A DNA stretch of 64,000 bases, from the NCBI RefSeq assembly GCF_017813365.1, contig NZ_JAGIZA010000014.1:1-64000 (forward strand), in the 5' to 3' direction. How positions within the stretch are numbered: the stretch's first letter is position 1; every line of letters begins with the position of its first letter. Source of the DNA: Roseomonas indoligenes. GTDB taxonomy: Bacteria > Pseudomonadota > Alphaproteobacteria > Acetobacterales > Acetobacteraceae. Shown in pieces: positions 25,348 through 34,265 of this stretch. Made by a program: the position numbers and the translations under genes. The notes beneath the pieces are model-generated. The model was not told the origin of the DNA and ran no database searches. It saw nothing but the letters and a program-made list of their open reading frames with translations.

Positions 25348-26196
25348 ATGACTGCGACTTTGAAGGGGTTCACCCAGCAGCTGGTGCCGGTAAATGGCAT
25401 CAAGATCAACGCTGCCATGGGAGGCTCAGGCCCGCCAATCCTTCTGCTTCACGGCTGGCCGGAAACATGGTGGGAATGGCACCATGTGATGCCGCTGCTG
25501 GCCGAGCATTTCAGCGTGGTGGCCATGGATCTGCGCGGTGCGGGCTTTTCCGACTGCCCACTCGACGGCTATGACAAGGCGACGATGGCGCGTGACGCGC
25601 ACGAGGTTATGGTCGCCCTTGGGCATGAACGCTACGCCGTGTGTGGACATGATATCGGTGGAATGGTCGCCTTGCCGCAGGCCACCATCTATCGCGAGGC
25701 TGTTACCCACCTGGCCGTCCTCGACGTTCCGCTTCCCGGTTGGACCGGATGGGAGGCGACGACCGCAAGGCTCTGGCACTTCAGCTTCCATATGAACCGG
25801 GATCTGCCCGAGCGCCTGATCCATGGTCGTGAATACGACTACGTTTCGACCTTCATGGCAGAACGGTTCTACGATCACAGCACTTTTGATCCGGCGGACA
25901 TCGAGATCTACGCCAAGGCGATGGCTCTTCCGGGCCGCACGCGCGGCGGCATGGAATGGTATCGCACCCTCGCCGCCGATCACGCGGCTGCGCTCGAGTA
26001 CAAGAAGCAGCCGCTCGACATACCCGTCCTTGGTCTAGGTGGGGACCAGCGCTTCGGCGCGCAGATGGTGCCGATGCTTAGGGAGTTCGCCGCTAATGTG
26101 TCAGGTGGCCCAATCGCGCGATGCAGTCACTATGTCGCGGACGAGCGGCCGGATGAAGTCGCGGGCGCTCTGATCACGTTCCTCAGAGCCAATTGA
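25348..26196 (+). CDS. Alpha/beta hydrolase, epoxide/haloalkane hydrolase-like
   Basis: 282 residues. Oxyanion motif HGWPETWWEW (35-44), nucleophile elbow GHDIGG with Asp as nucleophile (about 99-104), and catalytic His in CSHYVADERPDEV near the end. An Asp nucleophile plus HGWPE is typical of epoxide hydrolases and fluoroacetate/haloalkane dehalogenase relatives. Lid-domain tyrosines cannot be assigned with certainty. It is 51 bp downstream of the SDR and probably co-transcribed. Confidence 0.85.
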   Translation: MTATLKGFTQQLVPVNGIKINAAMGGSGPPILLLHGWPETWWEWHHVMPLLAEHFSVVAMDLRGAGFSDCPLDGYDKATMARDAHEVMVALGHERYAVCGHDIGGMVALPQATIYREAVTHLAVLDVPLPGWTGWEATTARLWHFSFHMNRDLPERLIHGREYDYVSTFMAERFYDHSTFDPADIEIYAKAMALPGRTRGGMEWYRTLAADHAAALEYKKQPLDIPVLGLGGDQRFGAQMVPMLREFAANVSGGPIARCSHYVADERPDEVAGALITFLRAN

Positions 26197-26256
26197 AATC
26201 CTGCGCCTGCGCCGTCTTGGGCCGGGCGGATCGACAACTTCAGAATGGAGACAATC

Positions 26257-26787
26257 ATGACCGCATCCGTTGTCCGCGGCGTCAATCATGTCGGCATCAC
26301 GGTGCCCGACATCGAAGCAGCGAAATCGTTTCTGGTGGAAGCTTTCGGCGGCCAGGTGATCTACCAGTCTTTCGGACCGCAAGATCCGCCGCGGCAGGGG
26401 CCCGAGTTCGAGCGAGCCGTCGGCGCTTTCCCCGGGACCGTCGTGCGTGCGCAGGCGATGGTCAAGATCGGAACCGGACCCGACATTGAGCTCTTCGAAA
26501 TGCACGGCCCCGAGCAAGCCCAACCGGTCCGGGCGAGCGACTTCGGCATCACGCATTTCGGTGTTTACACCGACGACATCGACGCATCGGTTGAGCGCTT
26601 CGAAAGGGCTGGCGGCACTCCCCTCACCGCGCCACGTGCAATCCCCTATGCAACCGAGAAAGGCTCTGGAAATAAGGTCTGCTATTGCCGCATGCCCTGG
26701 GGCACGACGGTGGAGTTCATAACCACGCCGGACCGAATGGCCTATCGTGACCAGACGGATTTGCGCAGGTGGCAGGACGAGGACTGA
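26257..26787 (+). CDS. VOC-family (glyoxalase/dioxygenase fold) protein
   Basis: 176 residues from ATG 26257, preceded by GGAG; an in-frame ATG at 26245 overlaps that ribosome binding site. Two beta-alpha-beta-beta-beta units begin at NHVGITVPDIEAAKSFLVEA and THFGVYTDDIDASVERFERA, with His and Glu residues (VNHVGI, IELFEM, THFGVY, VEFIT) in metal-ligand positions. The family includes glyoxalases, epimerases and ring-cleaving dioxygenases. Last gene of the cluster started at 23576. Confidence 0.82.
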   Translation: MTASVVRGVNHVGITVPDIEAAKSFLVEAFGGQVIYQSFGPQDPPRQGPEFERAVGAFPGTVVRAQAMVKIGTGPDIELFEMHGPEQAQPVRASDFGITHFGVYTDDIDASVERFERAGGTPLTAPRAIPYATEKGSGNKVCYCRMPWGTTVEFITTPDRMAYRDQTDLRRWQDED

Positions 26788-26850
26788 GCAGGGCGCGAAG
26801 AGGGATCCGCATTGCTCAAGTTGCGGTGACGCTGACGCGGTATGCCACCG

Positions 26851-26928
26851 GCCCTTGCCCTTGCCCTTGCCCTTGCCCTTGCCCTGGCCCTGGCCCTGGC
26901 CCTGGCCCTGGCCCTGGCCCTGGCCCTG
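26851..26928. repeat. Hexanucleotide tandem repeat, 13 units
   Basis: Five GCCCTT units (26851-26880) are followed without interruption by eight GCCCTG units (26881-26928). The array sits inside a 39-codon frame (ATG 26842, TGA 26959-26961) reading Met-Pro-Pro, then thirteen Ala-Leu pairs, then ATAPAAPRSP. That looks like an over-extended signal sequence of a broken gene. The array is a candidate for slippage-driven length change in multiples of two codons. Confidence 0.85.
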
Positions 26929-27166
26929 GCGACGGCTCCGGCTGCGCCGCGTTCACCGTGATCCCACGGGGCCCGAAGCCCGCGCCAGCCCGTGCGCCAT
27001 CCCCTACATTGCGGACTTCGTCGTTGAGTGGACCACGATGCCGGGGTGCCCGACGTGGCCCCCAACATTGGAGCCGATCACGGCGATCCGTCAGCCCTGG
27101 GGTATCCGGTGGGGCGCGTGGACGCTGATGCGGATGGTCCGGTCGCCCTCATCCGCATCCTGCTAG

Positions 27167-27586
<420 letters not shown>

Positions 27587-27654
27587 CAGCGCTACTATCC
27601 CGACGATATTCTCCGATCGCTCCGCGTCGGGCCGGAACCGGCCTCGGCGCTCGT

Positions 27655-27699
27655 TGCCAAGGTTCTGGCCGTTCAGGGCCAACGGCCAGAACCTTGGCA
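27655..27699. repeat. Perfect 19-bp inverted repeat with 7-nt loop
   Basis: Arms 27655-27673 and 27681-27699 are exact reverse complements (TGCCAAGGTTCTGGCCGTT on the left arm). It is 35 bp past the stop of the LysR gene at 27734, so it could stop LysR transcription, but no T-run follows in either direction. Confidence 0.8.
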
Positions 27700-27733
27700 T
27701 CATTCCGGAGCGCTGAAGCGAATACAGGGGCAT

Positions 27734-28705
27734 TCATGGGCGGATGAGTGCGACCTGGGCCCGGAGGTGCCGCAAGAGGTCTTGAGCTGCCGGAGAGAGG
27801 CGCCTTCCCCGTCTGGTCACAAGATGAGCTTCCGATCCCTCCAGGAAGGGCTCACCCGCCTCCAGCGCCACAAGCCTGCCGTCTCGCAGCTCTTGGTCCA
27901 CGGCGAACTCGGTCGTGATGATCACCCCGTCCCACTCCTCCGCGAACCGCAGCAGGGCGCGCGACGAATTCGTGGTCAGCCGGGGGACAAGCCGCACGCG
28001 GTGGCGGTGCTCGGCTGAGAGCAGGACCTGCCGGACCCCGTAGCTGCCCGGAAGCAGGCCCAGGGCGTGGTGCCGCAAGTCATCCACCTCGATCGGCCGT
28101 CCCAGCCGCCGCAGCGGATGGGTTGGGTTCACGATGATCCGCATCGCATGCCGGCGTGAGGCGTGGGACTGCAGCTTGGGCTCCGGCGGCAAGTTGTAGA
28201 GCAGTGCCATCTGAATCGTGTCGTCAAGAAGGCGCGCCACGAGGTGGTCCGTGCTGCCCACCTGCACGTCCAGGCGGAGATCCGGATGCGCGAGGGCGAA
28301 GGCGCGGAGCGGCGGGCCCATGACCGCGCCCAGGAAGCCTTCTCCCATTCCCACCGAGACCTGCCCCCCACGCGCCTCCACCAGCTCCTGCAGCTGCGCG
28401 ATGACGCCGTCCAGCCTTCCCCGCTGGTCGGTGAAGTAACTGTCCAGCAGGTCCCCAGCCTCGGTCGGCCGGACACCGCGACCGTGCCGCTCCAGCAGCG
28501 CGATGCCGAGATCAGTCTCCATCTTTGCGATTTGCCGGCTGAGCGCGGAAGGGCTGACCCCAAGCCGCTCCGCCCCGCCCCGGACGGATCCCGCCGATGT
28601 CGCTTCGTGTAGGTATAGCAGCCTGCGCTGGTCCAGCCCGGCGATCCGGTTGGCCAGGGAGAGGCGCTGCTTCTCGGAGAGGACGCCACGGCGTGCACCG
28701 GCCAT
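27734..28705 (-). CDS. LysR-family transcriptional regulator
   Basis: 323 residues from ATG 28705 (MAGARRGVLSEKQRLSLANR); an in-frame ATG at 28828 would run through the probable operator. HTH: GSVRGGAERLGVSPSALSRQ. The effector domain includes GQVSVGMGEGFLGAVMGPPL and QMALLYNLPP. Divergent from the enoyl-CoA hydratase gene across 121 bp that hold a T-N11-A dyad, so it most likely controls that seven-gene catabolic operon. Confidence 0.88.
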   Translation of the reverse strand: MAGARRGVLSEKQRLSLANRIAGLDQRRLLYLHEATSAGSVRGGAERLGVSPSALSRQIAKMETDLGIALLERHGRGVRPTEAGDLLDSYFTDQRGRLDGVIAQLQELVEARGGQVSVGMGEGFLGAVMGPPLRAFALAHPDLRLDVQVGSTDHLVARLLDDTIQMALLYNLPPEPKLQSHASRRHAMRIIVNPTHPLRRLGRPIEVDDLRHHALGLLPGSYGVRQVLLSAEHRHRVRLVPRLTTNSSRALLRFAEEWDGVIITTEFAVDQELRDGRLVALEAGEPFLEGSEAHLVTRRGRRLSPAAQDLLRHLRAQVALIRP

Positions 28706-28717
28706 CAGGGCAGATCC

Positions 28718-28734
28718 GTTGCTGTTTCGGCAAC
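28718..28734. promoter_or_regulatory. LysR-type binding site (T-N11-A dyad)
   Basis: GTTGCTGTTTCGGCAAC: GTTGC and GCAAC arms around 7 nt, containing the T-N11-A core typical of LysR sites. It is 13 bp upstream of the LysR start and within the divergent promoter region of the enoyl-CoA hydratase operon. Confidence 0.55.
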
Positions 28735-28826
28735 ATTTAAGCCGAGAATAGGTACACTGTCCCGTCTCCGATCTGACACAGTTCCGCACCGAGGCGGGCC
28801 GAGGACGCCCGCCGCAGGAGCGCCGC

Positions 28827-29642
28827 ATGACCGACGAGCCGACCGTCCTCTACGAGGTGCAGGACAAGGTCTGCACCATCACACTGAACCGCCCGCGCGT
28901 GCTGAACGCCATCAGCCGCGCGATGAAGGCCGAGTTCGTGGAGGCCTTCGACCGCGCGGAGGCCGACCCGGAGGTGAGCGTGATCCTGCTGCGCGGTGCC
29001 GGCCGCGCCTTCTGCGCCGGGGTGGACCTGAAGGAGGCGGCGGCCAACCCTTGGGAGAACAGCGTCACGGGCTGGCGCTGGCACCTCACCACGCTGCTGG
29101 CGATGTGCCTGCGCATGTGGAACTCCTCCAAGCCCGTCATCGCCGCCGTGCGCGGCCACGCGCTGGGCTCCGGCTGCGACCTGGCGCTTTCCGCCGACCT
29201 CACCGTCGCCGCGTCGGACGCGAATTTCGGGGAGCCGGAGATCCGCGGCACCTCGGGCCCGCCGGGGCTGATGATGCCCTGGGTGGTGGGCCTGAAGCGC
29301 GCGAAGGAGCTGCTGCTGTTCGGGGACAGCGTGAACGCGGAGCAGGCCGAGCGCTACGGCATGTGCACGCGGGTCTTCCCGCTGGAAAGCTTCGACGAGG
29401 AGGTGGAGCGCTACGCGCGCCGCCTGGCCGCCATCCCCGCCGTCGCGCTCTCGCTCAACAAGCGCTCCATCAACAAGAGCTTCGAGATGATGGGCCTGCG
29501 CAACGCGCTGGACTTCAACACGGAGATGATGATCTCCACCAACATGTCCAAGCCCGCCGAGCAGCGCGAGGCGCGGCGCGCGCAGATCGCGGCCGGCGGG
29601 CTGAAGGAGATGCTGGCGAAGCGGGACGAAGGCCTTGCCTGA
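28827..29642 (+). CDS. Enoyl-CoA hydratase/isomerase-family protein
   Basis: 271 residues. Crotonase fold: RPRVLNAISRAMKAEFVEA, oxyanion segment GRAFCAGVDLKEAA and GHALGSGCDLALSADLTVA, with FGEPEIRGTSGPPG where the hydratase glutamate is expected. Acts on acyl-CoA thioesters; an isomerase or hydrolase role cannot be excluded. First gene of an operon with an acyl-CoA ligase whose TTG start overlaps its end by 8 bp. Confidence 0.88.
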   Translation: MTDEPTVLYEVQDKVCTITLNRPRVLNAISRAMKAEFVEAFDRAEADPEVSVILLRGAGRAFCAGVDLKEAAANPWENSVTGWRWHLTTLLAMCLRMWNSSKPVIAAVRGHALGSGCDLALSADLTVAASDANFGEPEIRGTSGPPGLMMPWVVGLKRAKELLLFGDSVNAEQAERYGMCTRVFPLESFDEEVERYARRLAAIPAVALSLNKRSINKSFEMMGLRNALDFNTEMMISTNMSKPAEQREARRAQIAAGGLKEMLAKRDEGLA

Positions 29643-31779
29643 CGCGCCCTTCCCGCCCGCGGTCGCCGACCTCTCCGCCTTCCTGGAGCCCGCCTCCGTC
29701 GCCATCATCGGTGCCTCGGCGGATCCGGGAAAGATCGGGGCGCGCCCGCTGCGCTACCTCCGCAAGTTCGGCTTCGCCGGCGCCATCCATCCCGTGAACC
29801 CGCGCGGGGGCGAGATCGGCGGGCTGACCTGCCACCGGGACGTGGCCGACATCCCCGGCCCGGTGGACCTCGCCATCGTCGTCACGGCGGCCGAGCACGT
29901 CATGGCCGCCCTCCGCGCCTGCGCCGCTAAAGGCGTGCGCGGCGCGGTGGTGATCAGCGCGGGCTTCGGCGAGACGGGCGAGGCGGGGCGCGCGGCGGAG
30001 GCCGAGATGGCGGGCTTCGCCGCGCGGGGGATGCGCGTGCTCGGCCCCAACAACCAGGGCACGGTGAACCTGATCACCGGCGCGGTGATGGGCTTCAACC
30101 CGCTGCTGGAATGGGTGGAGCGCTTCCGCCCCGGCCGGATCGGGCTGGTGAGCCAGAGCTCCGGCATCGGCTTCGGCCTGCTCGGCCTCGGGCTGGAGCG
30201 CGGCATGGGCTTCGCGCACCTCGTTACGACAGGCAACGAGGCCGACCTCTCCTTCGCCGACAGCGCGCTCGCCCTGCTGGAGAGGGAGGAGGTGCGCGTC
30301 GTCGCCGGGGCCCTGGAGGGGGTGAAGGACGTCGCCGCCCTGCGCCGCCTCGCGGAGCGCTCCCACGCCCTGGGCAAGCCGGTGGTGGTGATGAAGGGCG
30401 CGACCAGCCGGGCCGGCGGCCGCGCCGCCGCTTCCCACACCGGGTCGCTTGCCGGCGGCAGCGCGGTCTTCTCCGGCTTCTGCCGCCAGCACGGCTTGGT
30501 AGAGGCGGCGGGGATGGATGAGCTGCTGGACCTCGCCGGGGCCTTCACGGGCCTCGGCCTGCCGCGCCCCGGCCGGCGCGTGGCGATCGCCACGGGCACG
30601 GGCGGCACGGCGGTGCTGATGGCCGACGCGCTGGAGCGGGCGGGGTTCGAGATGCCCGCTCCCTCGGCGGGAACGGAGGCGGCGCTGCGGCGGACCCTCC
30701 CGGCCATCGCGAGCTTCGGCAACCCGATCGACATGACCACCGCCAATCTCGGCAACCGCAGCCTCTTCCTGGAGACGGCGCAGATCCTGGGCAGCGACGG
30801 CGGCTACGACTCCCTCGTCACCGTCGTCGGCCCGGCCGTGACGAAGAGCGGCGTGGACTATGCCCGTCAGATCGTGGCGGCGGCGGAGGCCGTGCCGGCA
30901 GTGTTCGTCTCCTGGAGCGCGCCGGACGGCGAGGGGCAGGCGATGCTGCGCGATGCCGGCATCCCCGTCGTGCCCTCCCCGCAGCGTCTGGCGCCGCTGA
31001 TGGCGTCGGCCGCCGCGCGCGCGGCCTTTCAGGACCGCGGCGCGCCCGCCCGCCCCGCACTGCCCGGGCGGGAGGCGCGGCTGGAGAAGGCCCAAGCCAT
31101 CCTGGCCGGGGCGCGCGGCCTGCAACTGGCCGAACATCAGGCCAAGGCCCTCTGCGCGCTCTGGGATTTACCGGTGACGCGGGAGATCCTGGCCCCCGAT
31201 GCACCGGCCGCGGTCGCCGCGGCGGAACGGCTCGGCTACCCCGTGGCCCTGAAGCTGCAATCCGCGGAGATCGGCCACAAGACCGAGATCGGCGGCGTCC
31301 TGCTGAACCTGGCCGACGCCACTTCGGTCGCCGAGGGCACCGCCCGGCTGATGGAGGCCGCGCGCCGGCACGCGCCCGGCGCGGTGATCGACGGCGTCCT
31401 CGTGCAGGAGATGGTGCGCGGCGCCGGGGAGGTGATCGTGGGGGTGGTGGACGATCCCTCGCTCGGCACCGCCGTCATGGCGGGCCCGGGCGGCATCCTG
31501 GCCGAGATCGTGGAGGACGTGGCCTTCCGCCTCGTCCCCTTCGATACGGCCGAAGCGGCCCGGCTGCGCGGGGAGACCCGGCTCTCCCGCATGACCGGCG
31601 GCGTTCGTGGCGGCCTGGCCTGGGATGCGGAGGCACTCGACGCCCTGCTCGCCCGCGTCTCCGTGATGGCGGACGAGCTGCGGGGCCTGGTGAGCGAGAT
31701 CGACCTGAACCCCGTGATCATCCGTCCGCAGGGCGAGGGCGCGGTGATCGTCGACGCCCTGGTGGTCAGGAAGAGCTGA
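29635..31779 (+). CDS. ADP-forming acyl-CoA synthetase (acetate--CoA ligase family)
   Basis: 714 residues from TTG 29635. CoA-binding Rossmann domain first (SVAIIGASADPGKIGARPLR), then succinyl-CoA-ligase-like flavodoxin domains with the phospho-His loop AAASHTGSLAGG (His268), and a C-terminal ATP-grasp domain from about 490 (GLQLAEHQAKALCALWDLPV, YPVALKLQSAEIGHKTEIGG). Alpha and beta parts are fused as in single-chain bacterial enzymes. It activates a carboxylic acid to its CoA ester. Adjacent TctC proteins suggest that the acid is imported; identity unknown. Confidence 0.9.
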   Translation: MPDAPFPPAVADLSAFLEPASVAIIGASADPGKIGARPLRYLRKFGFAGAIHPVNPRGGEIGGLTCHRDVADIPGPVDLAIVVTAAEHVMAALRACAAKGVRGAVVISAGFGETGEAGRAAEAEMAGFAARGMRVLGPNNQGTVNLITGAVMGFNPLLEWVERFRPGRIGLVSQSSGIGFGLLGLGLERGMGFAHLVTTGNEADLSFADSALALLEREEVRVVAGALEGVKDVAALRRLAERSHALGKPVVVMKGATSRAGGRAAASHTGSLAGGSAVFSGFCRQHGLVEAAGMDELLDLAGAFTGLGLPRPGRRVAIATGTGGTAVLMADALERAGFEMPAPSAGTEAALRRTLPAIASFGNPIDMTTANLGNRSLFLETAQILGSDGGYDSLVTVVGPAVTKSGVDYARQIVAAAEAVPAVFVSWSAPDGEGQAMLRDAGIPVVPSPQRLAPLMASAAARAAFQDRGAPARPALPGREARLEKAQAILAGARGLQLAEHQAKALCALWDLPVTREILAPDAPAAVAAAERLGYPVALKLQSAEIGHKTEIGGVLLNLADATSVAEGTARLMEAARRHAPGAVIDGVLVQEMVRGAGEVIVGVVDDPSLGTAVMAGPGGILAEIVEDVAFRLVPFDTAEAARLRGETRLSRMTGGVRGGLAWDAEALDALLARVSVMADELRGLVSEIDLNPVIIRPQGEGAVIVDALVVRKS

Positions 31780-31866
31780 GGCGCGACGCGCATGAGGGCC
31801 GGACCGGCGGAAAGCCGGCCGGGAGACGGGGAACGGAGTGCACGGCCAACATGGAAGGACAGTCCG

Positions 31867-32841
31867 ATGACTCTCTCCCGCCGTAGCACCCTCCTCGCCG
31901 CGCCGGCGCTGCTGGCGCCCCTGGCTGCCCGCGCCCAGGGGCCCTACCCGGACCGGCCGATCCGCTTCATCATCCCCTTCGCCGCGGGCGGCGGCACCTC
32001 CGTCATCGCGCGCATCGTGACGGAGCCGATGGCGGCGGATCTCGGCAAGAGCTTCGTCATCGACAACCGACCTGGCGCCGGCGGTAACGTGGCGGCCGAG
32101 GTCGTCGCCAAGTCCCCGCCGGACGGCTACACGCTGTTTTACGGCTCGCTCGGCATCCTCGCGATCAACCCCTCCCTCTACCGCTCCGTGCCGTTCGACC
32201 CAATCCGGGATTTCACGCCGATCTCGCGCATGACGACGGCGCCGAACGTGCTGGTGGTGCACCCCGACGTTCCCGCGACGAACCTGCAGGAGTTCCTGGC
32301 GCTGGCCCGCGCAAGGCCGGGCGGGATCAACTACGGCTCCGGCGGCAGCGGCACCACCACGCACCTGTCCGGCGAGATGCTGAAGGCGATGACGGGGGTG
32401 GAGATCACCCACGTGCCCTATCGCGGCGACGGCCCCGCGGTGGTGGACCTGCTGGCGAACCGCGTGCAGTGCATGTTCGGCAACCTGAACGGCATGGCCG
32501 CCCTGATCCGCCAGAACCAGGTGCGCCCGATCGCCATCACCAGCCTCGGCCGCTGGCCCGCCGCGCCGGACATCCCGACCTTCGACGAGCAGGGGGTGAA
32601 GGGCTACGAGATCTCCGGCTGGAGCGGCATCGTGGCGCCCGCCGGGACGCCGCCCGCCATCATCGCGCGGCTGCGCGATTCCATGGTGGCGGCGCTGAAG
32701 GTGCCGGCCACGCGGGCGCGGCTGGAGGAGCTCGGCCTGGAGCCCATCGGCGACACGCCCGAGGAGTTCGCCGCCGTACTGCGGCAGGACTTGGCGAAGT
32801 GGCGCGAGGTGGTCCGCGCCTCCGGCGCCACGGCCGATTGA
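31867..32841 (+). CDS. Bug/TctC-family solute-binding protein
   Basis: 324 residues from ATG 31867. Leader LSRRSTLLAAPALLAPLAARA (twin-arginine-like), then RPIRFIIPFAAGGGTSVIAR, DNRPGAGGNVAAEVV and PDGYTLFYGS. Domain 2 carries THVPYRGDGPAVV. The canonical Asp after GG is replaced by Ser (GGTSVIAR instead of GG-T/S-D), an unusual change in the ligand-binding loop. First of three TctC genes in this operon. Confidence 0.9.
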   Translation: MTLSRRSTLLAAPALLAPLAARAQGPYPDRPIRFIIPFAAGGGTSVIARIVTEPMAADLGKSFVIDNRPGAGGNVAAEVVAKSPPDGYTLFYGSLGILAINPSLYRSVPFDPIRDFTPISRMTTAPNVLVVHPDVPATNLQEFLALARARPGGINYGSGGSGTTTHLSGEMLKAMTGVEITHVPYRGDGPAVVDLLANRVQCMFGNLNGMAALIRQNQVRPIAITSLGRWPAAPDIPTFDEQGVKGYEISGWSGIVAPAGTPPAIIARLRDSMVAALKVPATRARLEELGLEPIGDTPEEFAAVLRQDLAKWREVVRASGATAD

Positions 32842-32863
32842 ACACCGGGAGGAGGAGATCCGC

Positions 32864-33265
32864 ATGCCGATCGAGACAGGGCTGACGCACGAGATGAAGG
32901 TCGCGGTGACGGAGGATCTGACCGCGGAGCACTACGGGAACCCGGGCTTCCCCGTCCTCGCCACGCCCGCGCTCTGCGGGCTGGCGGAGCGGTGCTGCAT
33001 CGCGGCGCTGGCCCCGCACCTGGAGTCCGGCCAGGGCTCGGTCGGCACCTCCCTCTCCATCGAGCACCTGGCGGCCACGCCGCCGGGCTTCACCGTGACC
33101 CTGCGCTGCACCTTGCAGGCGGTGGAACGGAGTATGCTGGACTTCGTCGTGGAGGCGACGGACGGCGTGGACACGATCGCCCGCATCACCCATCGCCGCG
33201 CGGTGGTGGGAATGGAGCGCTTCCGCCAACGCGTGGAGGCCAAGGCCGCGAGGGCCGCGGCCTGA
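32864..33265 (+). CDS. FlK-like thioesterase (hotdog fold)
   Basis: 133 residues. LATPALCGLAERCC and GTSLSIEHLAATPPG are the family signatures. The fluoroacetyl-CoA thioesterase triad Thr42/Glu50/His76 maps onto Thr34/Glu42/His68 here with identical spacing. Broad-specificity relatives hydrolyse other acyl-CoAs, so fluoroacetate specificity must not be assumed. It sits between two TctC genes in an operon with acyl-CoA ligase and enoyl-CoA hydratase and may recycle dead-end CoA esters. Confidence 0.85.
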   Translation: MPIETGLTHEMKVAVTEDLTAEHYGNPGFPVLATPALCGLAERCCIAALAPHLESGQGSVGTSLSIEHLAATPPGFTVTLRCTLQAVERSMLDFVVEATDGVDTIARITHRRAVVGMERFRQRVEAKAARAAA

Positions 33266-33288
33266 GGCACCTCTCCGGGAGGACATCC

Positions 33289-34245
33289 ATGATCCGTCGG
33301 CGCCATCTCCTGGCGATGCCCCTCCTCGCGGCTCCCGGCACCGCGCGGGCGCAGGGCTGGCCCACCCGCCCGGTCACCGTGGTGGTGCCCTATCTCGCCG
33401 GCGGCCCCTCCGACGTCTTCGGGCGGGTCGTGGCGGCGCCGATGCTCCAGCGGCTCGGCCAGCCCGGCGTGGTGGAGAACCGGGCCGGCGCCAATGGCGG
33501 CATCGCCGCCGGCCTCGTAGCCCGGGCGGCGCCGGACGGGCACACGCTGCTCGTCGTCGCGGGCGGCATCATGACCATCAACCCGCTGCTGATGCCGAAC
33601 CCCGGCTACGACCCCGTGCGGGACTTCGCCCCGGTCACCATCGGCATCCGCGCGCCGAACGTGCTGGTCGTCCCGGCCGCCTCCGCCGCCACCACCCTGG
33701 ACGCCTTCCTCGCCGGCGCGAAGTCGGGCGGCGTCACTTACGGCACGCCGGGCATCGGCTCCTCCGAGCACCTGACCATGGCCATGCTGGTCCAGCGGGC
33801 CGGGGTGGAAATGACCCATGTCCCCTATCCCGGCGTGGCCCAGACGATCACGGACCTGCTGGGCGGCACGCTGCAATCCGGCTTCCTCGGCCTCGGCGCG
33901 ACGCTCGCCCATATCCGCGCGGGGCGGCTGCGGCCGCTCGCGGTCTCCTCCACCGAGCGCAGCCCTGCGCTGCCCGATGTGCCCGCCGCGGCCGAGCGCT
34001 ACCCCGGCTTCCTGGCGCATAGCTGGCAGGGGTTGGTGGCGCCCCGCGCGACGCCTGAGCCCGTGCTGGAGGGCCTGCACGCCCTGACGGACGAGGCCCT
34101 GGCCGCGCCCGAGGCCCGGGCACGGCTGGAGGCGCTCGGCTTCACGGTCGTCGCCAGCAGCCGGGCCGAGATGGCGGAGGTGGTCGCGGGCGAGACGGAG
34201 CGCTGGCGCGGCGTGATCCGGGACGCGCGGATCACGCTCGGCTGA
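33289..34245 (+). CDS. Bug/TctC-family solute-binding protein
   Basis: 318 residues from ATG 33289, preceded by GGGAGG. Short leader MIRRRHLLAMPLLAAPGTARA, then RPVTVVVPYLAGGPSDVFGR, VVENRAGANGGIAAGLV and PDGHTLLVVAGG. The second domain has MTHVPYPGVAQTI, a variant of the usual HVPYRG. Second of the three TctC genes in this operon; the LLM monooxygenase follows after 20 bp. Confidence 0.9.
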   Translation: MIRRRHLLAMPLLAAPGTARAQGWPTRPVTVVVPYLAGGPSDVFGRVVAAPMLQRLGQPGVVENRAGANGGIAAGLVARAAPDGHTLLVVAGGIMTINPLLMPNPGYDPVRDFAPVTIGIRAPNVLVVPAASAATTLDAFLAGAKSGGVTYGTPGIGSSEHLTMAMLVQRAGVEMTHVPYPGVAQTITDLLGGTLQSGFLGLGATLAHIRAGRLRPLAVSSTERSPALPDVPAAAERYPGFLAHSWQGLVAPRATPEPVLEGLHALTDEALAAPEARARLEALGFTVVASSRAEMAEVVAGETERWRGVIRDARITLG

Positions 34246-34265
34246 CACGACAGGGAGGAAAAGCG

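Noticed and set aside
26742-27068. Minus-strand frame with Ala-Arg repeats across the hexamer array
   Set aside because: It is the complement of the simple repeat and has no other coding evidence.
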